Below the pieces are notes generated by a model. It was not told the DNA's origin, made no database searches, and saw only the letters and a program-made list of their open reading frames with translations. The position numbers and the translations under genes are program-made. Shown here piece by piece: positions 45,011 to 53,859 of a DNA stretch of 64,000 nucleotides (the stretch's first letter is position 1; every line of letters starts with the position of its first letter). Origin of the DNA: Aldehydirespirator sp965116865 (GTDB lineage Bacteria > Actinomycetota > Acidimicrobiia > Acidimicrobiales > Aldehydirespiratoraceae); contig OZ220727.1 in NCBI GenBank assembly GCA_965116865.1, forward strand, positions 1,922,001-1,986,000, in the 5' to 3' direction.

Positions 45011-46291
45011 ATGGAGGCGAACGGGCACGCACCACCCGAAGAAGACACCGACGCCGAAGCCGCCGCGACATGCGGCGCCGCCGGGGACGGCTCCTGCGGT
45101 CAGGTCTCGGTGGGACTCGTCCTCAGCGCGGGCGGCCCGGCTGCCGAGGCGTGGCACGCTGGCGCGGTTGGTGCCCTTCAGCAGGTCGCCGGCTGGGACG
45201 CCCGCACGGCGGACCTCATTGTGGGAACCTCGGCCGGGTCCATCACCGGGCTCGGTCTGCGGGCCGGGATCCCGCCCTCGGACCTGTACGCCCGCCGGCT
45301 GGGCGAACCCGTGAGCGACGAAGGGCAGGCCATCATCGACAGAGTGGTCACCCCCTACCGCGAGGACCGCAGCGAACGCGCCTGGACCGAGCAGCGCCCG
45401 CAGTCACCGGCGCTGACGGCGCGCTCTCTGTGGCCTCCGTGGAAGGCCCGGCCCTTGCATGCCGCCGTCGGGCTGCTGCCGAGGGGCACCCGAACCACCG
45501 AGGCCCTCGAGCAGCGGATGGCGGAGTTGCATCCAGAGCCGTGGCCCGAGGCCCGCTTCTGGGTCCCGGCCGTGCGGCTCTCCGACGGCGTGCGGGTGGT
45601 GTTCGGCCGCGACGACCTGGACGCCACCGCGGCGGAGGCGGTGCGGGCCAGCTGTGCGGTCCCGGCCCTATTCGAGCCGGTCAAGGTCCATGGACGGCAT
45701 TACACCGACGGCGGTCTGCACTCCTACACCAACGCCGACCTCATGGGTCCGCCCGCATTCGACCTGGTCGTCGTATCGTCGCCGATGAGCGGCGCGCCGG
45801 GATGGTCGGCGGTCCGGGACTCGCTCTCGCATGCCTGGAGCAAGGCCCGCAGCGGCCTGGGACGGAGAGAACCCCGACACGGCTCCCGGCCGGCGGCATC
45901 GCAACAGGCCTGGCCGCGGGAGGCGCTGGAGGCGGCTTGGTCCGAGGGCCGGGCCTGGCGGGCGGCACGGCGACAATGGGTCGGCGACAGGCTGCGCGGC
46001 GAGTTGGAAGGGCTGAGCCGCTCAGGCGTCGCCGTGCTGGTGGTGGAGCCCGACCATGACGGCGTGGAGTTGATCGACAACGGAGGCGGCCCCGCGGCCG
46101 GCCGAGCCGCCAGCGGGGACGACGGCACCGACGCCGGCAGCCACGAGCACGCCTGGCGAGCCGAGGTGGCAGCCGCTGCCGATTGGACGGTCCGCCGCAT
46201 CCTCACAGTCAGCGGCGACCGGCGGCCGGCCGGCCTGCTGCGCCGGGCCGTCGGGGCATCGGGTTCCGATGGCATGGCGCGGGACTGCTGA
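45011..46291 (+). CDS. Patatin-like phospholipase
   Basis: The 426-residue product is a patatin-like Ser-Asp dyad hydrolase. The glycine-rich oxyanion region is LVLSAGGPAAEAWHAGAVGA, the nucleophile elbow LIVGTSAGSITGLG (Ser in GTSAG), and the catalytic Asp in HYTDGGLHSYTNADL. Such enzymes release fatty acids from phospholipids. The N-terminal 35 residues are acidic and Ala-rich without a signal peptide, suggesting a cytoplasmic or membrane-associated location. ATG 45011 is chosen; the frame is open far upstream but reads the opposite strand of helD. The 3' end is duplicated (60-bp period) beyond its stop. Confidence 0.88.
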   Translation: MEANGHAPPEEDTDAEAAATCGAAGDGSCGQVSVGLVLSAGGPAAEAWHAGAVGALQQVAGWDARTADLIVGTSAGSITGLGLRAGIPPSDLYARRLGEPVSDEGQAIIDRVVTPYREDRSERAWTEQRPQSPALTARSLWPPWKARPLHAAVGLLPRGTRTTEALEQRMAELHPEPWPEARFWVPAVRLSDGVRVVFGRDDLDATAAEAVRASCAVPALFEPVKVHGRHYTDGGLHSYTNADLMGPPAFDLVVVSSPMSGAPGWSAVRDSLSHAWSKARSGLGRREPRHGSRPAASQQAWPREALEAAWSEGRAWRAARRQWVGDRLRGELEGLSRSGVAVLVVEPDHDGVELIDNGGGPAAGRAASGDDGTDAGSHEHAWRAEVAAAADWTVRRILTVSGDRRPAGLLRRAVGASGSDGMARDC

Positions 46292-46325
46292 CCGGCACTG
46301 CGCCGGGCCGTCGGGGCATCGGGGC
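46237..46325. repeat. 60-bp direct duplication over the patatin gene 3' end
   Basis: CTGCGCCGGGCCGTCGGGGC followed by ATCGGG occurs at about 46238 and 46298, exactly 60 bp apart. The second copy lies just after the TGA at 46291 and before hemE. Confidence 0.9.
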
Positions 46326-46351
46326 CGCCCGACCGCCGTTAGCTTGACGCG

Positions 46352-47401
46352 ATGAGCAGGAGCCGCTTCGAAGGCAGCGACTTCCTGCGGGCCTGCCGCA
46401 GCGAGCCCCATCAGCGGGTGCCGGTGTGGTTCATGCGCCAGGCCGGCCGGTCTCTGCCCGAGTACCGGGCGGTGCGCGGCGACGGTTCGATACTCGACGC
46501 CATCGCCGATCCCGACCGGGCCGCGGAGATCACCCTGCAGCCGGTGCGCCGCTACGGGGTGGACGCAGCCATCCTGTTCAGCGACATCGTGGTGCCGGTG
46601 CATGCCGTCGGCTTCGGCGTCGACATAGTTCCCGGCACCGGGCCGGTCGTGGAGCGTCCGTTCACGGCCCGCGGCGACCTCGACCGCCTGCGCCCGCTGG
46701 ATCCCCCCTCCGACACCCCGTATGTGGTCGAGACAGTCCGCCGCGCCGTCGAGGCGCTGGACGTGCCGCTCATCGGGTTCGCGGGGGCCCCGTTCACGGT
46801 GGCGTCGTACTTGGTGGAGGGAGGCCCGTCCCGTCACCATGCCAGGACCAAGGCCCTGATGGTAGGCGACGAGGCCCTGTGGCACCGGCTCATGGACCGC
46901 CTCGCCGACCTCGCCATCGCCTCGCTGCTGTCGCAGGTGGAGGCGGGCGCGGCAGCGGTGCAGCTTTTCGACAGCTGGGCGGGCGTGCTGTCGCCTGAGC
47001 AGTACCGGCGAGGCGTCGCCCCGCACTCTGCCAAGGTGCTCGAGGCGGTGGGCGCCACCGGGGTGCCACGTATCCATTTCGGCGTCGGTACCGGCGAGCT
47101 TCTGGGCCAGATGGGCGACTGCGGTGCGGAGGTGGTGGGCGTCGACTTCCGAGTGGCGATAGACGAAGCCCGCAGGCGAGTGGGGCCGGACCGGGCGGTG
47201 CAGGGGAACCTCGACCCCGCGGTGGTGCTGGCCGGGGAGTCGCCTGCCTGCGACGCAGCCCGGGCGGTGCTGGACGCCAACGGCGGGCATCCCGGCTTCG
47301 TCTTCAACCTGGGCCATGGCGTCCTTCCCGACACTGATCCGTTGGTGCTGGCCAGGGTGGTGCAGGTGGCACACGACGAGGGCCAAGTATCGAACCGATG
47401 A
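46352..47401 (+). CDS. hemE: Uroporphyrinogen decarboxylase
   Basis: HemE removes four carboxyl groups from uroporphyrinogen III to give coproporphyrinogen III. The 349-residue product has the family signatures PVWFMRQAGRSLPEYR (substrate-binding Arg), ILFSDIVVPVHAVG, IGFAGAPFTVASYLVEGG and VHFGV-type IHFGVGTGELL, GVDFRVAID, QGNLDPAVVLAG and GFVFNLGHGVLPDTDP. ATG 46352 fits. It is followed on the same strand by hemY, though a 74-bp repeat array of about 400 bp now separates them. Confidence 0.95.
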   Translation: MSRSRFEGSDFLRACRSEPHQRVPVWFMRQAGRSLPEYRAVRGDGSILDAIADPDRAAEITLQPVRRYGVDAAILFSDIVVPVHAVGFGVDIVPGTGPVVERPFTARGDLDRLRPLDPPSDTPYVVETVRRAVEALDVPLIGFAGAPFTVASYLVEGGPSRHHARTKALMVGDEALWHRLMDRLADLAIASLLSQVEAGAAAVQLFDSWAGVLSPEQYRRGVAPHSAKVLEAVGATGVPRIHFGVGTGELLGQMGDCGAEVVGVDFRVAIDEARRRVGPDRAVQGNLDPAVVLAGESPACDAARAVLDANGGHPGFVFNLGHGVLPDTDPLVLARVVQVAHDEGQVSNR

Positions 47402-47522
47402 CCGACCACTGCATGCGAGCGACCCGCGGGCGGCGGCGCGAGGCAACACAACAACGCCCCCCGCCCCAGCCGCAGCAGACGGCCCGCCCGCGCCGGCCCG
47501 CGGGAGCGCAGCGGTGAGCGGT

Positions 47523-47912
47523 CGAACCGCATGACAATGCCCGGCTGCGCGCCCGACCGGTCCGTGTTCACCGCCGACCAACACGGTCCACGGAGTCGAA
47601 CCGCATGACAATGCCCGGCCGCGCGCCCGACCGGTCCGTGTTCACCGCCGACCAACACGGTCCACGGAGTCGAACCGCATGACAATGCCCGGCCGCGCGC
47701 CCGACCGGTCCGTGTTCACCGCCGACCAACACGGTCCACGGAGTCGAACCGCATGACAATGCCCGGCCGCGCGCCCGACCGGTCCGTGTTCACCGCCGAC
47801 CAACACGGTCCACGGAGTCGAACCGCATGACAATGCCCGGCCGCGCGCCCGACCGGTCCGTGTTCACCGCCGACCAACACGGTCCACGGGGTCGAACCGC
47901 ATGACAATGCCC
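47523..47912. repeat. 74-bp tandem array between hemE and hemY containing the hemY start
   Basis: Start-like ATGACAATGCCCGGC occurs at 47531, 47605, 47679, 47753, 47827 and 47901, an exact 74-bp period. The last is the start of hemY. Each unit carries the start codon, the first codons (Met-Thr-Met-Pro-Gly) and about 50 bp upstream. Only one or two bases differ between units. No gene is visible in 47402-47522. Confidence 0.97.
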
Positions 47913-49538
47913 GGCCGCGCGCCCGAGGCTTCGAAACCGGCCGCCGGGGGACGAGTGGCTGTCGTCGGGGCCGGGATCTCCGGGCTGGTCGCGGCATACG
48001 AGCTCCGGCGGACGGGGATCGGGGCTGTCGTGCTGGAGGCGGGCGGCCGTCCGGGCGGAATGGTCGACAGCGTGACGGTCGGCGGGCTGGCCGTGGACTC
48101 GGGACCGGACGGTTTCGTGATCCGAGACCCTGCCGCCGCCGATCTGTGCCGGTGCCTCGGCCTCGGCGCCGAGTTGGTCGAACCCGCCGTAAGCGGCGCC
48201 TACGTTTGGGTCAACGGCCGCCTGCGGCCCCTACCGGACCGCTCCGTGCTGGGAGTGCCGTGGACGGCCAGCGCAGTTGCGGGCGCCGGCATCGTCTCGG
48301 ATCGCGCCGTCGACGTTCTGGCCCGCGGCCTGGCGCAGTACGCCGATCCGCTCGCCGGCGACGCCTCAGTGGGCGAGGTGCTGCGACCGCGCGTTGGCGA
48401 CGAGGTGTTCGAGTGCCTCGTCGACCCCTTGCTGGGCGGCATCAACGCCGGCTCGGCCGACCAGATGAGCATCGAGGCCTGCGCCCCCCCGCTGTTCGAG
48501 GCGGCCCGGCGGGGAGGCGCTCTCGGCCCTGCCCTTCGGGAGGTCGCCACCCGACAGGACCAGCACGACGGGCACACCCGACAGGACCAGCACGACGGGC
48601 ACACCCGACAGGACCAGCACGACGGGCACACCCGACAGGACCAGCACGACGGGCACACCCGACAGGACCAGCACGACGGGCACACCCGACAGGACCAGCA
48701 CGACGGGCACACCCGACAGGACCAGCACGACGGGCACATCCGAGACTGCGACGGAGCGGCCGCGGCGTCGGTGTTCCGCAGCGTGAGCGGCGGCGTGGCC
48801 CGTATCGTGGAGGCCCTCGCCTCGGAATTGGCCGGTGCGCTGAGCTTGGACACTGCTGTGCAGTCGGTGAGCCGGGCTCCGGCCCGCGGCTCCGGCTTTC
48901 GATGGACGGTGACAACCGCGAACGGAGCACTGGAAGCCGACGGCGTGATCCTTGCCTGCCCCGCATGGGAGTCGGCTCGGCTGCTCGAGCCGCTCGCTCC
49001 CGCGGCGGCGGCGATCCTCGCGCAGATCAAGTACTCCGACGTGGCGCTGACAACCTTCGCGGTCCGCAGCGACCGCATGGCCCGACACCTCGACGGCAGC
49101 GGCTACCTGGTCCCGCGCAGCCAGGGGCTGCTCACCACCGCCTGCTCCTGGGCGTCCTCGAAATGGCGGCACTACGCCAAAGAGGGCCTCGCCATCTTGC
49201 GAGTGTCGGCCGGACGCACCGACGACCGGCGTTGGATGGATCTCGACTCCGCCGAGTTGACCGCAACCCTGGCCTCCGAACTGGCCGTGACCGGGCTGGT
49301 CTCTGCGCAGGACGCGGCCCGCGGCCGTTTCGAGGCACGTGTCACACCCTGGATGCGCTCCTTGCCTCAGTACCGGCCCGGCCACCTCGAGCGAGCCGCC
49401 GCGGTGGACGCCTGCCTGGTAAGCGAGACGCCCGGAATGACGGCTGTCGGCGCCGCCTTCCGAGGCGTAGGATTGCCAGCCTGCGTCCGCGGAGCGCGGA
49501 CGGCGGCAGCCGCGGTCGCCAGAACTGTGCGGTGCTAG
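47901..49538 (+). CDS. hemY: Protoporphyrinogen/coproporphyrinogen oxidase with a 9-residue repeat insert
   Basis: This FAD-dependent HemY-type oxidase has 545 residues; in actinobacteria it usually oxidises coproporphyrinogen III. The FAD site is VAVVGAGISGLVAAYELRR with LEAGGRPGGMVDS, followed by VDSGPDGFVIRDP and the C-terminal FEARVTPWMRSLPQY, GMTAVGAAFRGVGLPACV. Between about residues 216 and 280 are seven copies of RQDQHDGHT, highly charged and absent from the family, placed in the membrane-associating/substrate domain. The frame is intact. The start codon lies in the last unit of a 74-bp array. It follows hemE. Confidence 0.9.
   Translation: MTMPGRAPEASKPAAGGRVAVVGAGISGLVAAYELRRTGIGAVVLEAGGRPGGMVDSVTVGGLAVDSGPDGFVIRDPAAADLCRCLGLGAELVEPAVSGAYVWVNGRLRPLPDRSVLGVPWTASAVAGAGIVSDRAVDVLARGLAQYADPLAGDASVGEVLRPRVGDEVFECLVDPLLGGINAGSADQMSIEACAPPLFEAARRGGALGPALREVATRQDQHDGHTRQDQHDGHTRQDQHDGHTRQDQHDGHTRQDQHDGHTRQDQHDGHTRQDQHDGHIRDCDGAAAASVFRSVSGGVARIVEALASELAGALSLDTAVQSVSRAPARGSGFRWTVTTANGALEADGVILACPAWESARLLEPLAPAAAAILAQIKYSDVALTTFAVRSDRMARHLDGSGYLVPRSQGLLTTACSWASSKWRHYAKEGLAILRVSAGRTDDRRWMDLDSAELTATLASELAVTGLVSAQDAARGRFEARVTPWMRSLPQYRPGHLERAAAVDACLVSETPGMTAVGAAFRGVGLPACVRGARTAAAAVARTVRC
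48549..48740. repeat. 27-bp in-frame tandem array in hemY
   Basis: Seven perfect units of CCGACAGGACCAGCACGACG plus GGCACAC (27 bp) encode RQDQHDGHT. The length is a multiple of three, so the frame survives. Confidence 0.97.
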
Positions 49539-49584
49539 ACAAAACCGCCATGAGCCCGGATCCCGACCGCCCCGACACGGCCCC

Positions 49585-50100
49585 ATGACAGACCCACCAG
49601 CCCAACCCGCCGACACAGCCCCATGACAAACCCACCGACCCAACCCGCCGACACAGCCCCATGACAAACCCACCGACCCAACCCGCCGACACAGCCCCAT
49701 GACAAACCCACCAGCCCAACCCGCCGACACAGCCCCATGACAAACCCACCAGCCCAACCCGCCGACACAGCCCCATGACAAACCCACCAGCCCAACCCGC
49801 CGACACAGCCCCATGACAAACCCACCAGCCCAACCCGCCGACACGGCCCCATGACAAACCCACCAGCCCAACCCGCCGACACGGCCCCATGACAAACCCA
49901 CCAGCCCAACCCGCCGACACAGCCCCATGACAAACCCACCAGCCCAACCCGCCGACACAGCCCCATGACAAACCCACCAGCCCAACCCGCCGACACGGCC
50001 CCATGACAAACCCACCAGCCCAACCCGCCGACACGGCCCCATGACAAACCCACCAGCCCAACCCGCCGACACGGCCCCATGACAAACCCACCGACCCAAC
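49585..50100. repeat. 38-bp tandem array (13 periods) ending in the cyclase start
   Basis: ATGACA recurs every 38 bp from 49585 to 50079, the last being the start codon of the cyclase gene. The unit reads ATGACAAACCCACCAGCCCA followed by ACCCGCCGACACAGCCCC. Variation is limited to AGCCC/GACCC and ACA/ACG. Because 38 is not a multiple of three, the copied ATGs fall in all three frames. The array fills the whole space after hemY. Confidence 0.97.
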
Positions 50101-50894
50101 CCGCCGACACGAGCCCGGAGCGGTCGAAGCAGGTGCTGGCGCCCTTGGTCGCTCCCGACACCGGGCCCGCCCGGGAATGGGCCGAAGCCAGCCCGCCGCT
50201 GGTCACCGTCCATCCCGACAAGCTGCCCGAGGGCGACAGCCACCTGAGCGTGGAGCGCACTTTCTGCTTCGCCGACCTCAGCGGGTTCACCCGATACACG
50301 CGCGACCGCGGACCCCACGAAGCGGTGGCCATGCTCGACGACTTCCGCAGGATCACCCGCAGTGTGGCCGCCAAACGGGGCGTGCGGGTGGCCAAATGGC
50401 TGGGTGACGGGGCGATGCTGGTATCGACCAGCGAGCCGGCGGGGCTGTCGCTGGGCGCCCACTTGATCCTGCATTTCGCCAGCCGTGGTGTGCAGATCCG
50501 GGCCGGTGCGGCCACCGGGGAGGCCCTGCTCTTCGAGGGGGACGACTACGTGGGCGAGCCGGTCAACCTCGCGGCCAAGCTCTGTGCGGCCGCCCCGCCG
50601 GGGGAGATGTACGTCGTCACATCCAAGCTGGACGTGCCCGACTGGGTCAGATGCATCGGCGACGTGACCGTGCAGATCCGCGGCGTCGGCCCGGTGCCGG
50701 GCGTGCATAGGATGGTGCCCCTCGGGCTCGGCGATGCACGCGGGGACGAGATGGACCATCTCAGCGAAGCAATCGACCATCTCACCGACGAACTCGACGA
50801 CCTCAGCAGTGGACTCGACAACGACCTCAGCCAGTTCAGCAGCGAGCTCGAGCAGTTCAAGACGACGGGGAACGACACCGGGCGCGAACTCTGA
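50079..50894 (+). CDS. Class III adenylate/guanylate cyclase-domain protein
   Basis: The 271-residue product has a soluble cyclase domain (about 55-215): FCFADLSGFTRYTRDRGPHE (first metal Asp), VRVAKWLGDGAMLV (second metal Asp), and VGEPVNLAAKLCAA, where the usual VN..AR has Lys in place of Arg. A C-terminal heptad-like coiled coil follows (about 225-262: HLSEAIDHLTDELDDLSSGL). It may make a cyclic nucleotide or be a degenerate regulatory domain. The start ATG is the last unit of a 38-bp array, and the N-terminal TNPPTQPADT residues are encoded by the repeat. It lies 15 bp before lnt. Confidence 0.82.
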   Translation: MTNPPTQPADTSPERSKQVLAPLVAPDTGPAREWAEASPPLVTVHPDKLPEGDSHLSVERTFCFADLSGFTRYTRDRGPHEAVAMLDDFRRITRSVAAKRGVRVAKWLGDGAMLVSTSEPAGLSLGAHLILHFASRGVQIRAGAATGEALLFEGDDYVGEPVNLAAKLCAAAPPGEMYVVTSKLDVPDWVRCIGDVTVQIRGVGPVPGVHRMVPLGLGDARGDEMDHLSEAIDHLTDELDDLSSGLDNDLSQFSSELEQFKTTGNDTGREL

Positions 50895-50909
50895 GCGAGC
50901 AGCGACGGG

Positions 50910-52505
50910 ATGAGCACGGTGGCGGCGCGGGGCAGGCAGCGACATCGGACGGCCGGCGCAGGCGACACGTCGGTGCTGACGGTGGGAAGGCCATGGATCC
51001 GCGCCGTGCTGGCTGGGCTGCTGCTGGCCGCGTCGCTGCCGCCATGGGGCTTCTGGCCGTTGGGCTTCGTCGGGATGGCGCTCTGGGTCGAGCTGCTGGC
51101 CACGCCCGGACGCTGGCGCCGGATCGGCCTGTCGGCATTGGTCAGCATCAGCTGGACGGCCCCGGCAACCGTCTGGATGGCCGATCTGACGCTGGCCGGC
51201 TGGCCGCTGGCGGTGCTCGTGTTCGCGGCGATGCACGCCGCGGCCGGCGGTCTGGCACCCCCCGACGGACGGCGCCAGACCGCTTTCCCTGCAGCGTTCG
51301 TTCTGGTCGAGCTGCTTAGATGGTCATGGCCCTTGGGCGGCGTGCCGTTGGCGACCATGGCCATGGCGCAGGTGTCAGGCCCGCTCGCACCTACAGCCCG
51401 AATCGGCGGCCCGCTGCTGCTGACCGCGCTGACCGCAGTGGGCGGGGTCGCGCTGGCCGCGGTCCTGGCGGCGCGCCTGCGACCGGCTGCGGTGGGTATG
51501 GGGGTGCTGCTGGCGGCCTGGCCGGCCGCCATGGTCGCGCCGGGCTCCGAGCCGATCGGCGTCGACGGCGCCACGAACGACAGCGCCGGGATAACCGTGG
51601 CCGCGGTGCAGGGCGGCGGTCCGCAGAACACCAGGGCGGACGTGTGCGAACAGCGCGCCGTGTTCGAGCGCCACCTCGACACCACCCGGGAGCAGGTGAC
51701 CACCCCGGTGGACCTGGTGGTCTGGCCCGAGGACGTGGTCCATCCCAGTCCGGACTCAACCATCGCTCCGGCGCGCTGCGACGAGCCGCTGCTCTCCGGC
51801 AGCGAGGCCCGGGCCGCACTCTCGGATCTGGCCCGCGAGCTCGGCGCCGTCCTCATCGTCGGATTCTTCGAACGCTCCCAAGACCGCGAGGCCAACCGCA
51901 ACTACGCGGCCGCCTACGACTCCTCGGGAATGCTGGTCGACACCTACGACAAGGTCCAGCTTGTCCCCTTCGGCGAGTATGTCCCGCTGCGCGCCACCGC
52001 GCAGCGGTTCAGCGACGAGCTGCCCGCCCGCGACGTCCGGGCCGGTGCCGACGACGAGCCCGCCGTCCTCGACACGCCGCTGGGTCCGCTGGGCGTCGCC
52101 GTCTCCTGGGAGATCTTCTTCGACCATCGGGCGCGCAGCGCGGCCGGCGGCGGGGGCCGGTTGCTGCTCAACCCCACCAACGGCTCAAGCTACTGGCTGA
52201 CGGTGGTCCAATCCCAGCAGATCGCGTCGAGCCGCCTCAGAGCCATAGAGACCGACCGGTGGGTGGTCCAGGCCGCTCCCACCGGATTCTCCGCGGTGAT
52301 CACCCCCGAAGGCGACGTGGTCTCCAGGACCGGGATCTCCGAGAGCAGGGTGATACAGACGACGGTAGAGCTGCGCCGAGGCGATACGCTCGCGGTCCGG
52401 TTCGGGGCATGGCCTGTGGCTGTCGCCGCAGCGCTGGCACTCTCGCTGGCGCTGGGCCTCGGCCGTGTGTTTACCGGATCGATGAAGTCACGGAGAAAGC
52501 TCTAG
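50910..52505 (+). CDS. lnt: Apolipoprotein N-acyltransferase-like protein
   Basis: The 531-residue membrane protein has several N-terminal transmembrane segments (about 25-215) and a nitrilase domain (about 230-490), and ends with one more membrane helix. Lnt N-acylates lipoproteins. The catalytic Glu (VVWPEDVVHPS) and Lys (YDKVQLVPFGEYVPLR) are present. The position of the nucleophilic Cys is Ser (GVAVSWEIFFDHR). The family elsewhere has a Cys before (Tyr/Phe)-Glu, so catalysis as a normal Lnt is questionable; a lineage-specific change is possible. It is followed after four bases by the glycosyltransferase gene. Confidence 0.82.
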   Translation: MSTVAARGRQRHRTAGAGDTSVLTVGRPWIRAVLAGLLLAASLPPWGFWPLGFVGMALWVELLATPGRWRRIGLSALVSISWTAPATVWMADLTLAGWPLAVLVFAAMHAAAGGLAPPDGRRQTAFPAAFVLVELLRWSWPLGGVPLATMAMAQVSGPLAPTARIGGPLLLTALTAVGGVALAAVLAARLRPAAVGMGVLLAAWPAAMVAPGSEPIGVDGATNDSAGITVAAVQGGGPQNTRADVCEQRAVFERHLDTTREQVTTPVDLVVWPEDVVHPSPDSTIAPARCDEPLLSGSEARAALSDLARELGAVLIVGFFERSQDREANRNYAAAYDSSGMLVDTYDKVQLVPFGEYVPLRATAQRFSDELPARDVRAGADDEPAVLDTPLGPLGVAVSWEIFFDHRARSAAGGGGRLLLNPTNGSSYWLTVVQSQQIASSRLRAIETDRWVVQAAPTGFSAVITPEGDVVSRTGISESRVIQTTVELRRGDTLAVRFGAWPVAVAAALALSLALGLGRVFTGSMKSRRKL

Positions 52506-52509
52506 CGCC

Positions 52510-53859
52510 ATGCCCGCCCCAGCGGACAGCCATGCATCCCTGCGGGTGGCCATGCTGTCGTATCGGGGCAAGCGCCATGTAGGCGGGCAGGGCGTGTACG
52601 TCAGCCGTCTGTCGGCCGCGCTCACCGACCTGGGACACAGCGTGGTGGTGCTCGGCGGTCCCCCCTATCCGGACCTCGACGAGCGGGTGCCGCTGGTTCG
52701 GCTCGGCGGTCTCGACATCTGGGCCCCGCCCCATCCCATGCGCAGGCCCCGGGCCAGCGAGCTGAAGGACTGGATCGACGTCGCCGAGCACGCATCCTTC
52801 GTCACCGGCAACTTCAGCGAGCCCATGGCCTTCAGCCTGCGGGCGTGGCGGCACCTGCGCACCAGGCGGGCCGACTTCGACGTGGTCCACGACAACCAGA
52901 CCCTGGGATGGGGAATCCTGGCTCTGCAGCGCCAGGGCTGGCCGCTGCTGGAGACCATCCACCATCCGATCACCGTGGACCGCCGTCTCGAGCTGGCCCA
53001 CGCCCGCACCCTGCGCGAGCGGATCGGCAAGCGCCGCTGGTACGCGTTCACGAGGATGCAGACCCGGGTGGCCAAGCGGCTGCCCGCGGTGCTTACCGTC
53101 TCCGAGTCGTCGAAGCGCGACATCGCCAACGACCACGGGGTGCCGCCGGAGCGCATCACGGTGGTGCCGGTGGGCGTGGACCCCGAACTGTTCGCGCCGC
53201 TGCCCGAGGTCTCCCGGGCGCCGGGCCGGCTGATAACCACCGCCAGCGCGGACGTCGCCATGAAAGGACTGAGCTTTCTGCTCGAGGCGGTGGCCAAGCT
53301 GCGCACTGAGCGCCACTTGGAGCTGACCATCATCGGCGAGGCCAAGACCGACTCCGCTGCCAGTCGCGCCATCTCGGAGCTCGGGCTGGCCGACGCGGTC
53401 ACGTTCGTGTCGGGGGTGCCGGACCGCCGCATCGTGGAGCTGTACGCCGAGGCTGAGATTGCGGTGGTGCCTTCGCTGTACGAGGGCTTCTCGCTGCCTG
53501 CCGTCGAGGCCATGTCGTGCGGCGTGCCGCTGGTGGCCACCACCGGCGGAGCGCTGCCCGAGGTGGCCGGCAGACACGGCGAGACCTGCTTCCTGGCCGA
53601 GCCCGGCGACGCCGAGGCGCTGGCTGCGGTGCTGCAGGACGCGCTCGACAACCCCGCCGCGCTGGCGCGGGTGGGGCGGGCCGGACGCCGACGCGTGGTC
53701 GAGCAGTGGTCCTGGCGCCACACCGCGGAGCGCACAGTGGAGCAGTACCGGTCCGTGATCGAGGAAGCCGCCCGATCTCAGGCGACTCGACCGAGGACCG
53801 CGGCGCCCACCCCGGACGGCGCCGCGGTCGCTGCCCGGACGGGGAGAGGGGCCTGCTGA
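52510..53859 (+). CDS. Glycosyltransferase family 4
   Basis: The 449-residue GT-B enzyme opens with VAMLSYRGKRHVGGQGVYV (nucleotide-sugar enzyme N-terminus). It has VDPELFAP and the donor-binding C-terminal domain VVPSLYEGFSLPAVEAMSCG with TTGGALPEVAG. It transfers a sugar from an activated donor to an unknown lipid or polymer acceptor. It is part of a tight operon: 4 bp after lnt, and its TGA overlaps the ATG of the methyltransferase (TGATG). The C-terminal 25 residues are low complexity. Confidence 0.9.
   Translation: MPAPADSHASLRVAMLSYRGKRHVGGQGVYVSRLSAALTDLGHSVVVLGGPPYPDLDERVPLVRLGGLDIWAPPHPMRRPRASELKDWIDVAEHASFVTGNFSEPMAFSLRAWRHLRTRRADFDVVHDNQTLGWGILALQRQGWPLLETIHHPITVDRRLELAHARTLRERIGKRRWYAFTRMQTRVAKRLPAVLTVSESSKRDIANDHGVPPERITVVPVGVDPELFAPLPEVSRAPGRLITTASADVAMKGLSFLLEAVAKLRTERHLELTIIGEAKTDSAASRAISELGLADAVTFVSGVPDRRIVELYAEAEIAVVPSLYEGFSLPAVEAMSCGVPLVATTGGALPEVAGRHGETCFLAEPGDAEALAAVLQDALDNPAALARVGRAGRRRVVEQWSWRHTAERTVEQYRSVIEEAARSQATRPRTAAPTPDGAAVAARTGRGAC

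Noticed and set aside
47523..47912. CRISPR array with 74-bp repeat plus spacer
   Set aside because: The whole 74-bp unit is conserved, including the part that would be spacer, and it contains the hemY start.
48366..51236. 956-residue minus-strand ORF across hemY, the 38-bp array and the cyclase
   Set aside because: It runs antisense through two genes with family matches and a repeat array; GC-rich DNA keeps such frames open.
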